Of a DNA stretch of 64,000 nt, positions 1 through 9,828 are shown in pieces. Numbering within the stretch: position 1 is the first letter of the stretch; each line of letters opens with the position of its first letter. Below the pieces are notes generated by a model that saw only the letters and a program-made list of their open reading frames with translations, was not told the origin of the DNA and did no database searches. The translations under genes and the position numbers were made by a program. This stretch comes from Rhodoferax sp. GTDB taxonomy: Bacteria > Pseudomonadota > Gammaproteobacteria > Burkholderiales > Burkholderiaceae_C. The DNA lies in assembly GCF_013297935.1 (NCBI RefSeq), contig NZ_JAAFIX010000003.1:186001-250000 (forward strand). The letters are read 5' to 3'.

Positions 1-2
1 TG

Positions 3-563
3 GTGGCCCGCTCTGGAGAGCCGGCCCTGCTACTGATGCTCGATATCGACCACTTCAAAAAAGTGAACGATACCTACGGGCACCAAGCTGGCGACCAGGT
101 TCTGCAAGCCATCGCAAAAACACTCACTGGCTGCGTGCGCCCTATGGACACAGTGGCACGCTTCGGAGGCGAAGAGTTTTCCGTCATGCTTCCCAGCTGC
201 CACACTGGCTATGGAACCGTCGTGGCTGAACGTATTCGGACCCAAATTGAGGCACTGTCGATCCAGATTGCGCCGGGCTTGAGTATTCAAGTGACGGTCA
301 GTATCGGTGGCGCGTTTGCGCCGGAGTGGGTTCGGTCCACTGCCACCTTGTGGACCGAGCGCGCTGACATGCAGCTCTACCGGGCGAAAAAAGAGGGCCG
401 CAACCGCGTCTTTCTAGACCAACAACAAGAAATCTATGTCAGTGCAGAGGAGAAAAATCTCTTGTTTGGCCACCTCTCTTTGGGTGATCCCGCATGGATC
501 GAAAGTGTTTCCAGCGATGCGGCCGGTAGCCCTGCTTCCGGCGCCATGCAGAGGGTATTTTGA
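3..563 (+). CDS. GGDEF domain diguanylate cyclase, 5' truncated by window edge
   Basis: LMLDIDHFKKVNDTYGHQAGDQVL...VARFGGEEFSVMLP: GGEEF active site. Confidence 0.93.
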   Translation: MARSGEPALLLMLDIDHFKKVNDTYGHQAGDQVLQAIAKTLTGCVRPMDTVARFGGEEFSVMLPSCHTGYGTVVAERIRTQIEALSIQIAPGLSIQVTVSIGGAFAPEWVRSTATLWTERADMQLYRAKKEGRNRVFLDQQQEIYVSAEEKNLLFGHLSLGDPAWIESVSSDAAGSPASGAMQRVF

Positions 564-1399
564 TGTCTGACGTGTTAAACCCACCCGAATCGGTCGAAGG
601 CAGCGCGGGAGTCCCCTTGAAGCCGTCCGGCAAAGTGATTGCCGTGACAAGCGGTAAAGGTGGCGTGGGCAAGACCTTTGTATCTGCCAATCTTGCAGCC
701 GCGATGGCAAAACGGGGACAGCGGGTGCTGGTGCTGGATGCCGATCTCGGACTCGCCAACCTCGATGTGGTGCTCAACCTATATCCCAAAATCACCCTGC
801 ATGATGTCTTTACCGGCAAGGCGAAGCTGGAAGAAGCCATCATCCGCGCCCCTGGTGGCTTTTCTGTCCTGCTAGCTGGCTCAGGCATGGTGGAATATTC
901 ACGCCTGACACCGGAAGTTCGCGGTGATTTTTTGCGCATCATGAACGGCTTGGTCCCGCATTACGATGTGGTCATCCTGGATACCGGTGCCGGTATTTCC
1001 GACGTGGTGCTCTTTGCAGTGTCTCTAGCTTCTGAAGTGCTGGTCGTTGCCACACCAGAACCCACCTCGTTGACCGACGCCTACGCCACGATCAAAGTAT
1101 TGGTAGGCCAACAAAAACGCCAGACGATCCGGCTGGTGATCAACCAAACCGCACGTTTGGGCGACGGCCGCGCCATTACAACGCAACTCCAACAGGTGCT
1201 GGACCGTTTTGTCACGACCGATACCGGTAAGCCGGTGCGCTTGGTGCACATGGGGGATATTCCGGCGGATCAAGCTGTCCGCCAGGCGGTCATGCGCCGT
1301 CAGCTCCTATTGCAAGCCATGCCTGGTAGCCCAGCTGCACTCGCGATTTCTCAGTTAGCCGCCAAAGTCGAAGAAACGATCAAGCTCAAAACGAGCTGA
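560..1399 (+). CDS. MinD/FlhG-like ParA-family P-loop ATPase
   Basis: Deviant Walker A SGKGGVGKTFVSANLA, DADLGLANLDVVL; start overlaps the stop of the GGDEF gene. Confidence 0.88.
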   Translation: MMSDVLNPPESVEGSAGVPLKPSGKVIAVTSGKGGVGKTFVSANLAAAMAKRGQRVLVLDADLGLANLDVVLNLYPKITLHDVFTGKAKLEEAIIRAPGGFSVLLAGSGMVEYSRLTPEVRGDFLRIMNGLVPHYDVVILDTGAGISDVVLFAVSLASEVLVVATPEPTSLTDAYATIKVLVGQQKRQTIRLVINQTARLGDGRAITTQLQQVLDRFVTTDTGKPVRLVHMGDIPADQAVRQAVMRRQLLLQAMPGSPAALAISQLAAKVEETIKLKTS

Positions 1400-1449
1400 A
1401 TATCACCCGGGCACCGGCTCCCGATCAAATGCTGCGCGTCTGCCGGGTT

Positions 1450-2292
1450 TCAAGCAGACACTATCCAACCTTCCAGAGGATCTACCTTCTGAGGAAGTCC
1501 GTACCGCAGATCACCACCTTGGTGCTGCACTTCGGCCCACGCCGCCAGGGTCAGGCAAAGAGCAGCATCCAAGGAATCACCACTCGGGTCATCCACCAGA
1601 GCGTCACGCTGGGCGTGAGTTAACTTCAGCCGTATCCCCCAGCGGGTTTGGCCCATTTCTAACGCATGGACCAAGTCTTTTCGGGCAATGAGTCGCTCGG
1701 GGGTCTGCTTGGCTTTGTCGTCACTTTTGTAACTCCGGCTCCCCAGCACCGCTTTGGAAATCAACCCCGGGTAACCCTCCAAGGCAATGCGGCCCAGTGC
1801 TGCATGGCCGCTTGTTGGCGATTGCAGACCGGGGAAATGCGCACCCGCGTCCAACAAGCGGGGCACACCGGCGTGCAGCATCCAGGCCACCGGCGGATTC
1901 ACCCACTTCATCGAGGAACTGGACTGGGCCGGACCATCGGTGGCACGATGCGCAAACTTGCTTCCTACGGGCCGGGCATTGCAAAACGAGACGAACTCCG
2001 ACCGGATTTCCTCACGACTCAGGGACGCGAAGTGCCGGATACACGGCTCCCACTCCACCGGCCACCCCAACGCAGTGACGAGCTCCCTGGGCAAGCCGAA
2101 CGGCAGATCAAACGCGCCAATCCAAGAAGGCTCGCGCACGAGGTAGTCTGAAAACTCTTTCAATGATGCGAGCCGCTCTATCCCTTGAAGTACCAGGCGG
2201 CCACCCACCTGCTCCCCCTTTGCGCACACTATGTTTTTTCGCCGGGTCGGGCTACTGGAAAAATCACACCCTATCAATAAGCTCATAGTCAC
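1450..2292 (-). CDS. DUF429 domain-containing protein
   Basis: LLIGCDFSSSPTRRKNIVCA...GAFDLPFGLPRELV...EGYPGLISKAVLG resembles DUF429 proteins. Confidence 0.7.
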   Translation of the reverse strand: MTMSLLIGCDFSSSPTRRKNIVCAKGEQVGGRLVLQGIERLASLKEFSDYLVREPSWIGAFDLPFGLPRELVTALGWPVEWEPCIRHFASLSREEIRSEFVSFCNARPVGSKFAHRATDGPAQSSSSMKWVNPPVAWMLHAGVPRLLDAGAHFPGLQSPTSGHAALGRIALEGYPGLISKAVLGSRSYKSDDKAKQTPERLIARKDLVHALEMGQTRWGIRLKLTHAQRDALVDDPSGDSLDAALCLTLAAWAEVQHQGGDLRYGLPQKVDPLEGWIVSA

Positions 2293-3170
2293 CCCAACGC
2301 CAACGCTACAACGCCTGTGGCAATACAGACCGCGCCAGCCAGACGCGCCAGCCGATCCCCCTCGCCCAACAATTGGCCACCTAACAAGGCCGCAAAAAGC
2401 ATAGACACCTCACGGGCAGGCGCCACATGACCCATGGGCGCAGACTGCATTGCGTAAAGCACCAACACATAAGAAACCGGGCTGATGATCCCCCCCAGCA
2501 GGGCGAACTTCCATTGCTGTTGCCATAGCACCCGCGCAGTCGGTATGTCACGCACTACGGCCGGCATCAGCAAAGCTACTCGCACAAAATTGCCCATGTA
2601 ATCCACCAGAATTGGGGACAAAAGCAGCACCTTGACCGCATAACCGTCCACCACGGTGTAGCTTGCAATGCACACCCCGGTCAAAAGGCCATAGACCAGC
2701 CCTTTGCGCACGCGAGCATGGCGCTGTGCATCGTCCAGTGTGCGAAAAAGGGTGGGGCCTCCCGCCACCATGAATACCCCTGCAACCACGGCCACAATCC
2801 CCGCAACGCCCAATGCAGAAATTTGCTCGCCCAGCACCAGAATGGCAAACAGGGAAGACATCAGAGGCCCGGAACCTCGCGCCAGCGGGTACACCACAGT
2901 CAAATCTGATTTCCGGTAACCGCGAAGAAGCACCGTGTGATACAGCACGTGGATGACGCCGCTCGCAGCCACAAATGCCCAGGGCCGCGCTCCCCACCCC
3001 GGAATTTGTTGCCAACCCAGCCACAGGCCCACCGGAGCCCAGAAGACCATGATGACCACAGCGGTAAAAAAAGCAAAGCGGGAGTCACCCCCCGCTTTCT
3101 TGGCTGCAATATTCCAACTCGCGTGGATCAGCCCTGCAAAAATGACTAGCCCTAAGGCCGTCAGTGTCAT
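2289..3170 (-). CDS. EamA/DMT-family transporter
   Basis: About 10 hydrophobic segments; LGLVIFAGLIHASWNIAAKKAG, YPLARGSGPL. Confidence 0.85.
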   Translation of the reverse strand: MTLTALGLVIFAGLIHASWNIAAKKAGGDSRFAFFTAVVIMVFWAPVGLWLGWQQIPGWGARPWAFVAASGVIHVLYHTVLLRGYRKSDLTVVYPLARGSGPLMSSLFAILVLGEQISALGVAGIVAVVAGVFMVAGGPTLFRTLDDAQRHARVRKGLVYGLLTGVCIASYTVVDGYAVKVLLLSPILVDYMGNFVRVALLMPAVVRDIPTARVLWQQQWKFALLGGIISPVSYVLVLYAMQSAPMGHVAPAREVSMLFAALLGGQLLGEGDRLARLAGAVCIATGVVALALG

Positions 3171-3179
3171 GTGCGTCCG

Positions 3180-3602
3180 TCAAGCACGCCCGATGATGGA
3201 AGCGGTCGCCATGAGTTCTTCCAACAGCGCCAGAGACACCTTCCCGGACACAGAGTAAGGGTCCAACTCAGGGCGCTCTGCGTACTTCAGCAAAATGTTG
3301 GTGTTGATTTTGGACATGTTGACCTGGCCCATCGTCCAACCGCCGAAACGACGCTCTGTGATTTCTTCGTAGTGCAACAGCACGACATCTTTGTGCCGAG
3401 CGTCTTTTTGAATGTGCCCGTAGAGCTCACTGACGGCCATGCGGCCACCCTCTATGGCTTGCAAAAAGATACCTCCGCCGTAGCACAGAATTCCGGTAAT
3501 GCCACAGGTCGGGTTATAGTTGCGTGATTGGGAGAGGATGGCCTCAATCGCTTCGGGATTGGAGTCAAGCGCGCGGCTGGCATAAAGCAAACGAACCAAC
3601 AT
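3180..3602 (-). CDS. BLUF domain blue-light sensor protein
   Basis: MLVRLLYASRAL...NPTCGITGILCYGGGIFLQAIEGGRMAVSELYGHIQKDARHKDV: BLUF signature; start set at 3602, 4 nt after folE stop. Confidence 0.9.
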   Translation of the reverse strand: MLVRLLYASRALDSNPEAIEAILSQSRNYNPTCGITGILCYGGGIFLQAIEGGRMAVSELYGHIQKDARHKDVVLLHYEEITERRFGGWTMGQVNMSKINTNILLKYAERPELDPYSVSGKVSLALLEELMATASIIGRA

Positions 3603-3606
3603 GGCA

Positions 3607-4326
3607 TTAGCCTTTCTGGGGAATGAGGGATAGGAATTCACGGCGAAGATTAGGGTCTTTCAAGAAAACACCCCGCATCACCGAGTTAATCATCTTGCTG
3701 TCCATGTCTTTGACGCCGCGCCAAGCCATGCAATAGTGGCTGGCCTCCATGACAATGGCCAAGCCATCGGGCTGGGTCTTTTCCTGAATCAGATCGGCTA
3801 GCTGCACCACCGCCTCTTCCTGAATTTGAGGGCGGCCCATGATCCACTCGGCCAGTCGCGCGTACTTGGAGAGCCCGATCACATTGGTGTGTTCATTGGG
3901 CATCACGCCAATCCAGATCTTTCCGATCACCGGGCAAAAGTGGTGGCTGCAAGCACTGCGTACCGTAATGGGGCCTACGATCATCAGCTCGTTCAGGTGG
4001 CCAACATTGGGGAACTCTGTGATGGTTGGCGCTGGCACGTAGCGGCCGCGGAACACCTCGTTGAGGTACATCTTGGCAACCCGGCGCGCAGTGTTGTCCG
4101 TGTTGTGATCGTTCTCAATGTCAATCACCAGACTATTCAACACACCGCGCATCTGCACTTCAACTTCATCCAACAGTGTCTCCAGCTCACCGGGCTGGAT
4201 GAACTCGGAAATGTTGTCATTGGCATGGAAGCGCTTGCGTGCCGCCTTCAATCGGTTGCGGATTTGAACGGAAAGCGGTGTTCCTTCCAAGGCGTCTGTA
4301 GAGCTCATATCGGATATTAGTTTCAT
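3607..4326 (-). CDS. folE: GTP cyclohydrolase I
   Basis: SACSHHFCPVIGKIWIGVMPNEHTNVIGLSKYARL...EASHYCMAWRGVKD. Confidence 0.95.
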   Translation of the reverse strand: MKLISDMSSTDALEGTPLSVQIRNRLKAARKRFHANDNISEFIQPGELETLLDEVEVQMRGVLNSLVIDIENDHNTDNTARRVAKMYLNEVFRGRYVPAPTITEFPNVGHLNELMIVGPITVRSACSHHFCPVIGKIWIGVMPNEHTNVIGLSKYARLAEWIMGRPQIQEEAVVQLADLIQEKTQPDGLAIVMEASHYCMAWRGVKDMDSKMINSVMRGVFLKDPNLRREFLSLIPQKG

Positions 4327-4375
4327 GAAAGTCGGACGATGTTACCAGCGATTGGAATTTAGGGTTTTTGGAAAT

Positions 4376-4420
4376 TAGCCCCGGTAAACACTAACCAAAG
4401 CGCTATGAAATTAATAGCGA
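4376..4420 (+). repeat. 45-bp dispersed element, degenerate copy E1 (overlaps clsB stop codon)
   Basis: TAGCCCCGGTAAACACTAACCAAAGCGCTATGAAATTAATAGCGA. Confidence 0.55.
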
Positions 4421-5628
4421 CGGCCGCTTATAAGCAGGATCAGACGCATTGCGCCGTAAGCAATCCGGTCAAACAAGCGCTGGAACCACGGTCTTCGTAG
4501 ATCTGCCGCCACATCCCACGGACGGGTATGGGCCCGGATGACGCCTTCCAAGGCACCACCCAACCGGGCCGCAAAACCGGCGTCGTGCACCACCACGTTG
4601 GCTTCTCTGGCCAGGAGAAGACTGAGCGGGTCGAGATTGGAGGAGCCTACGGTGGCCCACACTCCGTCCATCACCGCCACTTTGGCATGCAAGAACCCGG
4701 GCATGTACTCGCAAACCTCGACTCCATGTGCGGCGAGCTGCCCCAACACCGGACGGGACGCGTGGTACTGCATGAAATATTCGTACTGCCCTTGCACTAC
4801 AACCTGCACATGAACACCCCGACGAACCGCATGAATCAAAGCCCGCCGCAAGCGACCACCGGGCAAAAAGTAGGCATTTGCCAGAACAATATGCTGCCGC
4901 GCTTCGCCTATGGCTTTGAGATAGCTTCTCTCAATGCGAGTCCGGTTCCGGACGTTATCGCGCAGCAAAAGCGCCGCCAACACGCCCTCCTCTAATTCAG
5001 ATGCAAGGGTTCCCGCCTCTTTACGCGACGGCAACCAGCGCAGAGCCCCCCAGTTTTTACGCACAGCAGCCCACTGCAAGGTTTCCAGCTGGCGCGTCGC
5101 CTGCAAACGGGCCCAAAACTGAGCGAGTACTTCATGGCATTGACTCACCAGCGGCCCCGTCACCACCACGGCATAGTCCAGGCGGGCCACGGCAAGGGCT
5201 CCGAAGTGCGGGTCTATCCAGTCGTCCAGAATATTGATGCCACCACAAAATGCCCGGCTACCGTCCACTACGCAAAGCTTGCGGTGAAGACGACGCCAGC
5301 GCCCCGGGATAAGCAGCCCCGCGTAGCCGAATGGCGCATAACGGTGCCACTGCACACCACTGTGGTTCCAGCGCGAAATCCATTCAGCAGGCACTTCGGG
5401 GGTGCCCACCCCGTCCATAACCACAAAGACCGCAACATCACGCAGAGCAGCGCGGGCCAGCGCTTCGGCGATAGCCGCGCCTTGGCCACGAAAATCAAAA
5501 ATGTAGGTTTCCAGCCGGATTTCATGACGGGCGGAGTCCATCGCACCCAGTAACGCGGGGAAAAACTCTGCACCACCGCTCAACAGCTGCACGGTGTGTC
5601 CCGGTGCGACCTCAGTGGGCTTCAGCAT
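4411..5628 (-). CDS. clsB: Cardiolipin synthase, phospholipase D family (ClsB-like)
   Basis: Two HKD motifs: HRKLCVVDGSRAFCGG and HAKVAVMDGVWATVGSSN. Confidence 0.88.
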   Translation of the reverse strand: MLKPTEVAPGHTVQLLSGGAEFFPALLGAMDSARHEIRLETYIFDFRGQGAAIAEALARAALRDVAVFVVMDGVGTPEVPAEWISRWNHSGVQWHRYAPFGYAGLLIPGRWRRLHRKLCVVDGSRAFCGGINILDDWIDPHFGALAVARLDYAVVVTGPLVSQCHEVLAQFWARLQATRQLETLQWAAVRKNWGALRWLPSRKEAGTLASELEEGVLAALLLRDNVRNRTRIERSYLKAIGEARQHIVLANAYFLPGGRLRRALIHAVRRGVHVQVVVQGQYEYFMQYHASRPVLGQLAAHGVEVCEYMPGFLHAKVAVMDGVWATVGSSNLDPLSLLLAREANVVVHDAGFAARLGGALEGVIRAHTRPWDVAADLRRPWFQRLFDRIAYGAMRLILLISGRRY

Positions 5629-6371
5629 GCTTGAGCCTCGGGCGGCAAATTCCAGTCAGTGAACAAAGGCAAATGGTCTGACATGCGCGCCCACAAACGG
5701 CCGCGCGGTACCTGCGAAGCAAGGGGGACCAAGCCACGTCCGAGCACATGATCGAGTTGCACAAGAGGCAGCCGCGAAGGGAAGGTCGCGCACCTTTGCG
5801 CGGCTGGGGCTACCAGCGCTGGCCCCACCAACTGGCGGGCCACCCACGGCCCAAGGTCATTGAAGTCACCCGCAACCAACAAGGGGGACAAGGGAGGAAT
5901 TTCGCGGGCAACATAGCGCGCCAGTTGTTTCAGCTGACGCTCCCTGCTGGCTCGGATCAGACCCAGATGGACGACCAACACATGCACACTCCGACCATGC
6001 ACATCCAGCTCCACATGCAACAGGCCCCGTTGCTCCAATCGATGGTCTGACATGTCTTCATGGCCGTGCATGAGCACTGGCCAACGACTCAGCAGTGCGT
6101 TGCCGTGTTCGCCATGACGAGTCACCGCATTGGTGCGGTACACCGCGTGATAGCCCTCCGGTGCCAGGAAATCGGCCTGCGGAGAGTCCGGCCAATGCGG
6201 AAAATGCCGGGACTCAACGTGATGCATTTTCCGGACCTCTTGCAAGCAGATCACGTCTGCCTCCATATCAGCTATCGCCTGGCTGAGGTTGTGAATTTCC
6301 AAGCGGCGCAACGGACCCAAGCCTTGCACCCCTTTGTGGATGTTGTAGGTGACCACGCGCAAGGGAGTCAT
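5622..6371 (-). CDS. Endonuclease/exonuclease/phosphatase family protein
   Basis: MTPLRVVTYNIHKGVQG...VICLQEVRK...VAGDFNDLG; start at 6371 overlapping nudB stop. Confidence 0.88.
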   Translation of the reverse strand: MTPLRVVTYNIHKGVQGLGPLRRLEIHNLSQAIADMEADVICLQEVRKMHHVESRHFPHWPDSPQADFLAPEGYHAVYRTNAVTRHGEHGNALLSRWPVLMHGHEDMSDHRLEQRGLLHVELDVHGRSVHVLVVHLGLIRASRERQLKQLARYVAREIPPLSPLLVAGDFNDLGPWVARQLVGPALVAPAAQRCATFPSRLPLVQLDHVLGRGLVPLASQVPRGRLWARMSDHLPLFTDWNLPPEAQAC

Positions 6372-6880
6372 GCGTCCACCCCGCTGGCGTTCACCCTGCC
6401 TCGGTGCATAAGCTGCAGGATTGCCTCTGCATTGGAGGGGGAAAAACAAAGGTCTGCCGCCTCCGCCATGGGCAACCAGCACCAATCCGTGTGCTCGGCG
6501 GGGCTCAGCCGGACCTCCATCCTGCCGGGAACGCTGAGTCCAAACACCCGCTCGACGTTGTGGGTCACACCTGCAGCGTAGCGGTGCAACCAACGCGGAT
6601 AGATGGCATAGATATTCTCAAGGCCCCAATCGTCCAGGCCCTGAGCGCACATGCCGCCCGGGCGGCAATCAATACCTGTTTCTTCCCACACTTCGCGGGC
6701 GGCCGTCACGGCCCACGGTTCACCCTCAGTATCTTTGGCGCCTGTCACGGATTGCCAGAATGCGGGCGCTGCAGCATCTGCCTCGACGCGGCGTATCAGC
6801 AGCACCTCGTGGTCGGGGGTGTAAATGACCACCAACACGGACTGGGGAATTTTGTATTGCAAGGTCATGGGCCCCGTCAT
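6368..6880 (-). CDS. nudB: Dihydroneopterin triphosphate diphosphatase, Nudix family
   Basis: Nudix box GEPWAVTAAREVWEETGI; next to aspS. The internal ATG at 6868 is the likelier start because the upstream ATG overlaps the aspS terminator T-tract. Confidence 0.85.
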   Translation of the reverse strand: MTGPMTLQYKIPQSVLVVIYTPDHEVLLIRRVEADAAAPAFWQSVTGAKDTEGEPWAVTAAREVWEETGIDCRPGGMCAQGLDDWGLENIYAIYPRWLHRYAAGVTHNVERVFGLSVPGRMEVRLSPAEHTDWCWLPMAEAADLCFSPSNAEAILQLMHRGRVNASGVDA

Positions 6881-6881
6881 G

Positions 6882-6908
6882 AAAAAGGGCGCTCTGAGAG
6901 CGCCCTTT
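6882..6908 (-). terminator. Rho-independent terminator of aspS
   Basis: AAAGGGCGCTC-TGA-GAGCGCCCTTT, 11-bp stem, T-tract on minus strand. Confidence 0.85.
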
Positions 6909-6943
6909 CATTGTGCATGACCCACTAAGGGGTACGCGAGGTA

Positions 6944-8758
6944 TCAGGCCGATTTCGCCAGATCCACATTGCGCAGGCGAATGTGCAATTCGCGCAGCTG
7001 CTTTTCGTCCACAGGGCTCGGGGCCTGGGTCAACAAGCACTGGGCACGTTGGGTCTTGGGGAATGCAATCACATCACGAATCGACTCAGCGCCGGTCATC
7101 AGGGTCACAATACGGTCCAAGCCGAAGGCCAGACCACCGTGGGGTGGTGCGCCGTACTGCAACGCATCCAGCAGGAAGCCGAATTTCAACTGCGCCTCTT
7201 CCGGTGTGATCTTCAAGGCATCGAACACCTTTTGCTGCACGTCAGCACGGTGAATACGGACGGAGCCGCCACCCATTTCCCAACCGTTCAAGACCATGTC
7301 ATAGCCCTGGGAAATGCACTTCTCAGGTGCGGAGACCATCCAGTCCTCATGACCGGCCTTGGGCGCAGTGAAGGGGTGGTGCACGGCGGTGTAACGCTCA
7401 TTTTCTTCATCGAACTCGAACATCGGGAAGTCGACCACCCACATCGGGCGCCAGCCAGCTGTGAACAAGCCGTTCTTCTTACCGAACTCGCTGTGACCGA
7501 CTTTCAGGCGCAAAGCACCGATGGCGTCGTTCACGATCTTTTCTTTGTCTGCCCCGAAGAAAATCAGGTCACCGTTTTGGGCGCCGGTGCGCTCCAGGAC
7601 GGCCGCCAATGCTGCATCGTGAATGTTCTTCACGATCGGGCTTTGCAAGCCGTCACGCCCCTTGGACAAGTCGTTGACACGGATATACGCCAAGCCTTTT
7701 GCGCCGTAGATCTTGACGAACTCGGTGTACGCGTCGATTTCGCCACGGCTGATGCCGCCACCTTCGACCGAACCGCCGGGGATACGCAGCGCCACTACGC
7801 GGCCACCCTTCATAGCGGCGGCGCCGGAGAACACCTTGAAGTCCACGTCCTTCATCACGTCGGTGAGTTCTGCGAACTCGAGGTTCACGCGCAAATCCGG
7901 CTTGTCGGAACCGTACAGGCGGGCTGCGTCCTGGTAGGTCATGACGGGGAACTCTCCGAGGTCCACACCGATGGTGTTCTTGAACACGGTGGTGATCATG
8001 CCCTGGAACATGTCACGGATGTCTTCTTCGCTCAGGAACGAAGTTTCGATATCGATCTGGGTGAACTCAGGCTGGCGGTCAGCGCGCAAGTCTTCGTCGC
8101 GGAAGCACTTGGTGATCTGGTAGTAACGGTCGAAACCGGCCACCATCAGCAGCTGCTTGAACAGCTGGGGCGACTGGGGCAGCGCGAAGAACTGGCCATC
8201 GTGCACACGGCTGGGCACCAGATAGTCGCGCGCGCCTTCGGGCGTGCTCTTGGTCAGCATCGGAGTTTCGATATCGACAAAACCGTTGGCGTCCAGGAAC
8301 TTGCGCACTTCCATGGCCACGCGGTAGCGCAGCATGAGGTTGTTTTGCATGTAAGGTCGACGCAGATCCAACACGCGGTGGGTCAGACGGGTCGTCTCAG
8401 ACAGGTTGTCTTCATCAATCTGAAACGGAGGGGTCACCGAGGCGTTCAAGACCGTCAGTTCATGGCACAGCACTTCAATCTTGCCGCTCTTGAGGCCGTC
8501 GTTGGTGGTGCCTTCAGGGCGGGCGCGCACCAGGCCTTTGATTTGCACGCAATACTCGTTGCGGATTTCTTCTGCCACTTTGAACATGTCGGCGCGGTCA
8601 GGGTCGCACACCACCTGCACATAACCTTCGCGGTCACGCACATCGACAAAAATCACGCCGCCATGGTCGCGGCGACGGTTCACCCAGCCGCACAAGGTAA
8701 CAGTTTGGCCCAGCAGGGCTTCGGTCACAAGACCGCAATAGTGAGTACGCATAGCCAT
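6944..8758 (-). CDS. aspS: Aspartyl-tRNA synthetase
   Basis: [43 protein letters not shown] ... [15 protein letters not shown]. Confidence 0.97.
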   Translation of the reverse strand: MAMRTHYCGLVTEALLGQTVTLCGWVNRRRDHGGVIFVDVRDREGYVQVVCDPDRADMFKVAEEIRNEYCVQIKGLVRARPEGTTNDGLKSGKIEVLCHELTVLNASVTPPFQIDEDNLSETTRLTHRVLDLRRPYMQNNLMLRYRVAMEVRKFLDANGFVDIETPMLTKSTPEGARDYLVPSRVHDGQFFALPQSPQLFKQLLMVAGFDRYYQITKCFRDEDLRADRQPEFTQIDIETSFLSEEDIRDMFQGMITTVFKNTIGVDLGEFPVMTYQDAARLYGSDKPDLRVNLEFAELTDVMKDVDFKVFSGAAAMKGGRVVALRIPGGSVEGGGISRGEIDAYTEFVKIYGAKGLAYIRVNDLSKGRDGLQSPIVKNIHDAALAAVLERTGAQNGDLIFFGADKEKIVNDAIGALRLKVGHSEFGKKNGLFTAGWRPMWVVDFPMFEFDEENERYTAVHHPFTAPKAGHEDWMVSAPEKCISQGYDMVLNGWEMGGGSVRIHRADVQQKVFDALKITPEEAQLKFGFLLDALQYGAPPHGGLAFGLDRIVTLMTGAESIRDVIAFPKTQRAQCLLTQAPSPVDEKQLRELHIRLRNVDLAKSA

Positions 8759-8807
8759 AGAGTGCTTTCAATTCGCCGCAAGACCTGCGACGGGTTAGTA
8801 ATAGGGG

Positions 8808-9458
8808 TTATTGCGTTTCGCTACCCGACTTTGCGGGGAGTGAACCGGGGGCTACAGAGCCCATGGAAATCACGTAGGTCAGTGCCTCGTCCACGCTCAT
8901 TTCCAGCTCGATCACATCTTTGCGCGGCAGCATCAAAAAGAAGCCGCTGGTCGGGTTTGGAGTTGTCGGCACATAAACGCTGACGAAGTCCGAGCCGAGG
9001 TGCGTGGCCACTTCGCCGCCGGGATTTCCGGTCTGGAACCCAATTGTCCAGCTGCCCGCGCGGGGGTACTGAATCAGCAAAGCCGTCCGGAACGCATTTC
9101 CATTGCTGGAGAACAAGGTGTCCGAAACCTTTTTGACGCTGTTGTAAATGGACTTGACGATCGGGATGTTGGTAAACAGCTTGTCCCACTGCTTGACCCA
9201 CCAACGTCCGGCCACGTTGGACACCAAAGCGCCGGTTATCAGCAAGGCTGCAAACACCAGCACTACTCCCAGGCCGGGAATACTGTGCAAGCGCTCAATG
9301 GTCGGGGCCGAGCTGATGGGAGTAACCGCCGAGACTCCGCTCAGGAAACCGGCAAACACCGCATCCAGCAAGCCCACCAACCACAGCAAAACCCAGATGG
9401 TGATCGCCAGCGGCAACCACACCATCAAACCGGTCAGCAAGTATTTTTTAATGGGCAC
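8808..9458 (-). CDS. DUF502 family membrane protein
   Basis: KKYLLTGLMVWLPLAITIWVLLWLV...IPGLGVVLVFAALLITGALVSNVAGR. Confidence 0.88.
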   Translation of the reverse strand: MPIKKYLLTGLMVWLPLAITIWVLLWLVGLLDAVFAGFLSGVSAVTPISSAPTIERLHSIPGLGVVLVFAALLITGALVSNVAGRWWVKQWDKLFTNIPIVKSIYNSVKKVSDTLFSSNGNAFRTALLIQYPRAGSWTIGFQTGNPGGEVATHLGSDFVSVYVPTTPNPTSGFFLMLPRKDVIELEMSVDEALTYVISMGSVAPGSLPAKSGSETQ

Positions 9459-9470
9459 AGATGCTCCGGG

Positions 9471-9776
9471 TCAGGTGGGGGTCGACGGCGTCGGCGTGGC
9501 AACAGGCGCTGCCGCAGGTGCCTCAGTTTTCGCGTCCAACTTCGCGCTGGTGCTTTCCGTGGCTGCAGGTGCGACACCTGTTGCCGGTGCGCTGCCACCC
9601 TTGAAGTCGGTTACGTACCAGCCGGAACCCTTGAGTTGGAAACCGGCGGCGGTAAGCTGCTTTTTGAAGGCAGGCGCTTGGCACTGGGGGCAATCCTGCA
9701 GCGGTGCATCAGAAATTTTCTGCAATACATCCTTGGCAAACCCGCAGGACTCGCATTTATAGGCGTAAATGGGCAT
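9471..9776 (-). CDS. FmdB-family zinc ribbon protein
   Basis: MPIYAYKCESCGFAKDVLQKISDAPLQDCPQC. Confidence 0.9.
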   Translation of the reverse strand: MPIYAYKCESCGFAKDVLQKISDAPLQDCPQCQAPAFKKQLTAAGFQLKGSGWYVTDFKGGSAPATGVAPAATESTSAKLDAKTEAPAAAPVATPTPSTPT

Positions 9777-9828
9777 GGAAGTAGGTTTCAGACCTGAAGT
9801 TGCAAAACTCTCAATTATAAGTGTGCCG

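Noticed and set aside
6983-8983. 666-aa + strand ORF opposite aspS
   Set aside because: Mirror ORF of high-GC aspS codons; no recognisable domain, while the opposite strand is unambiguous aspS.
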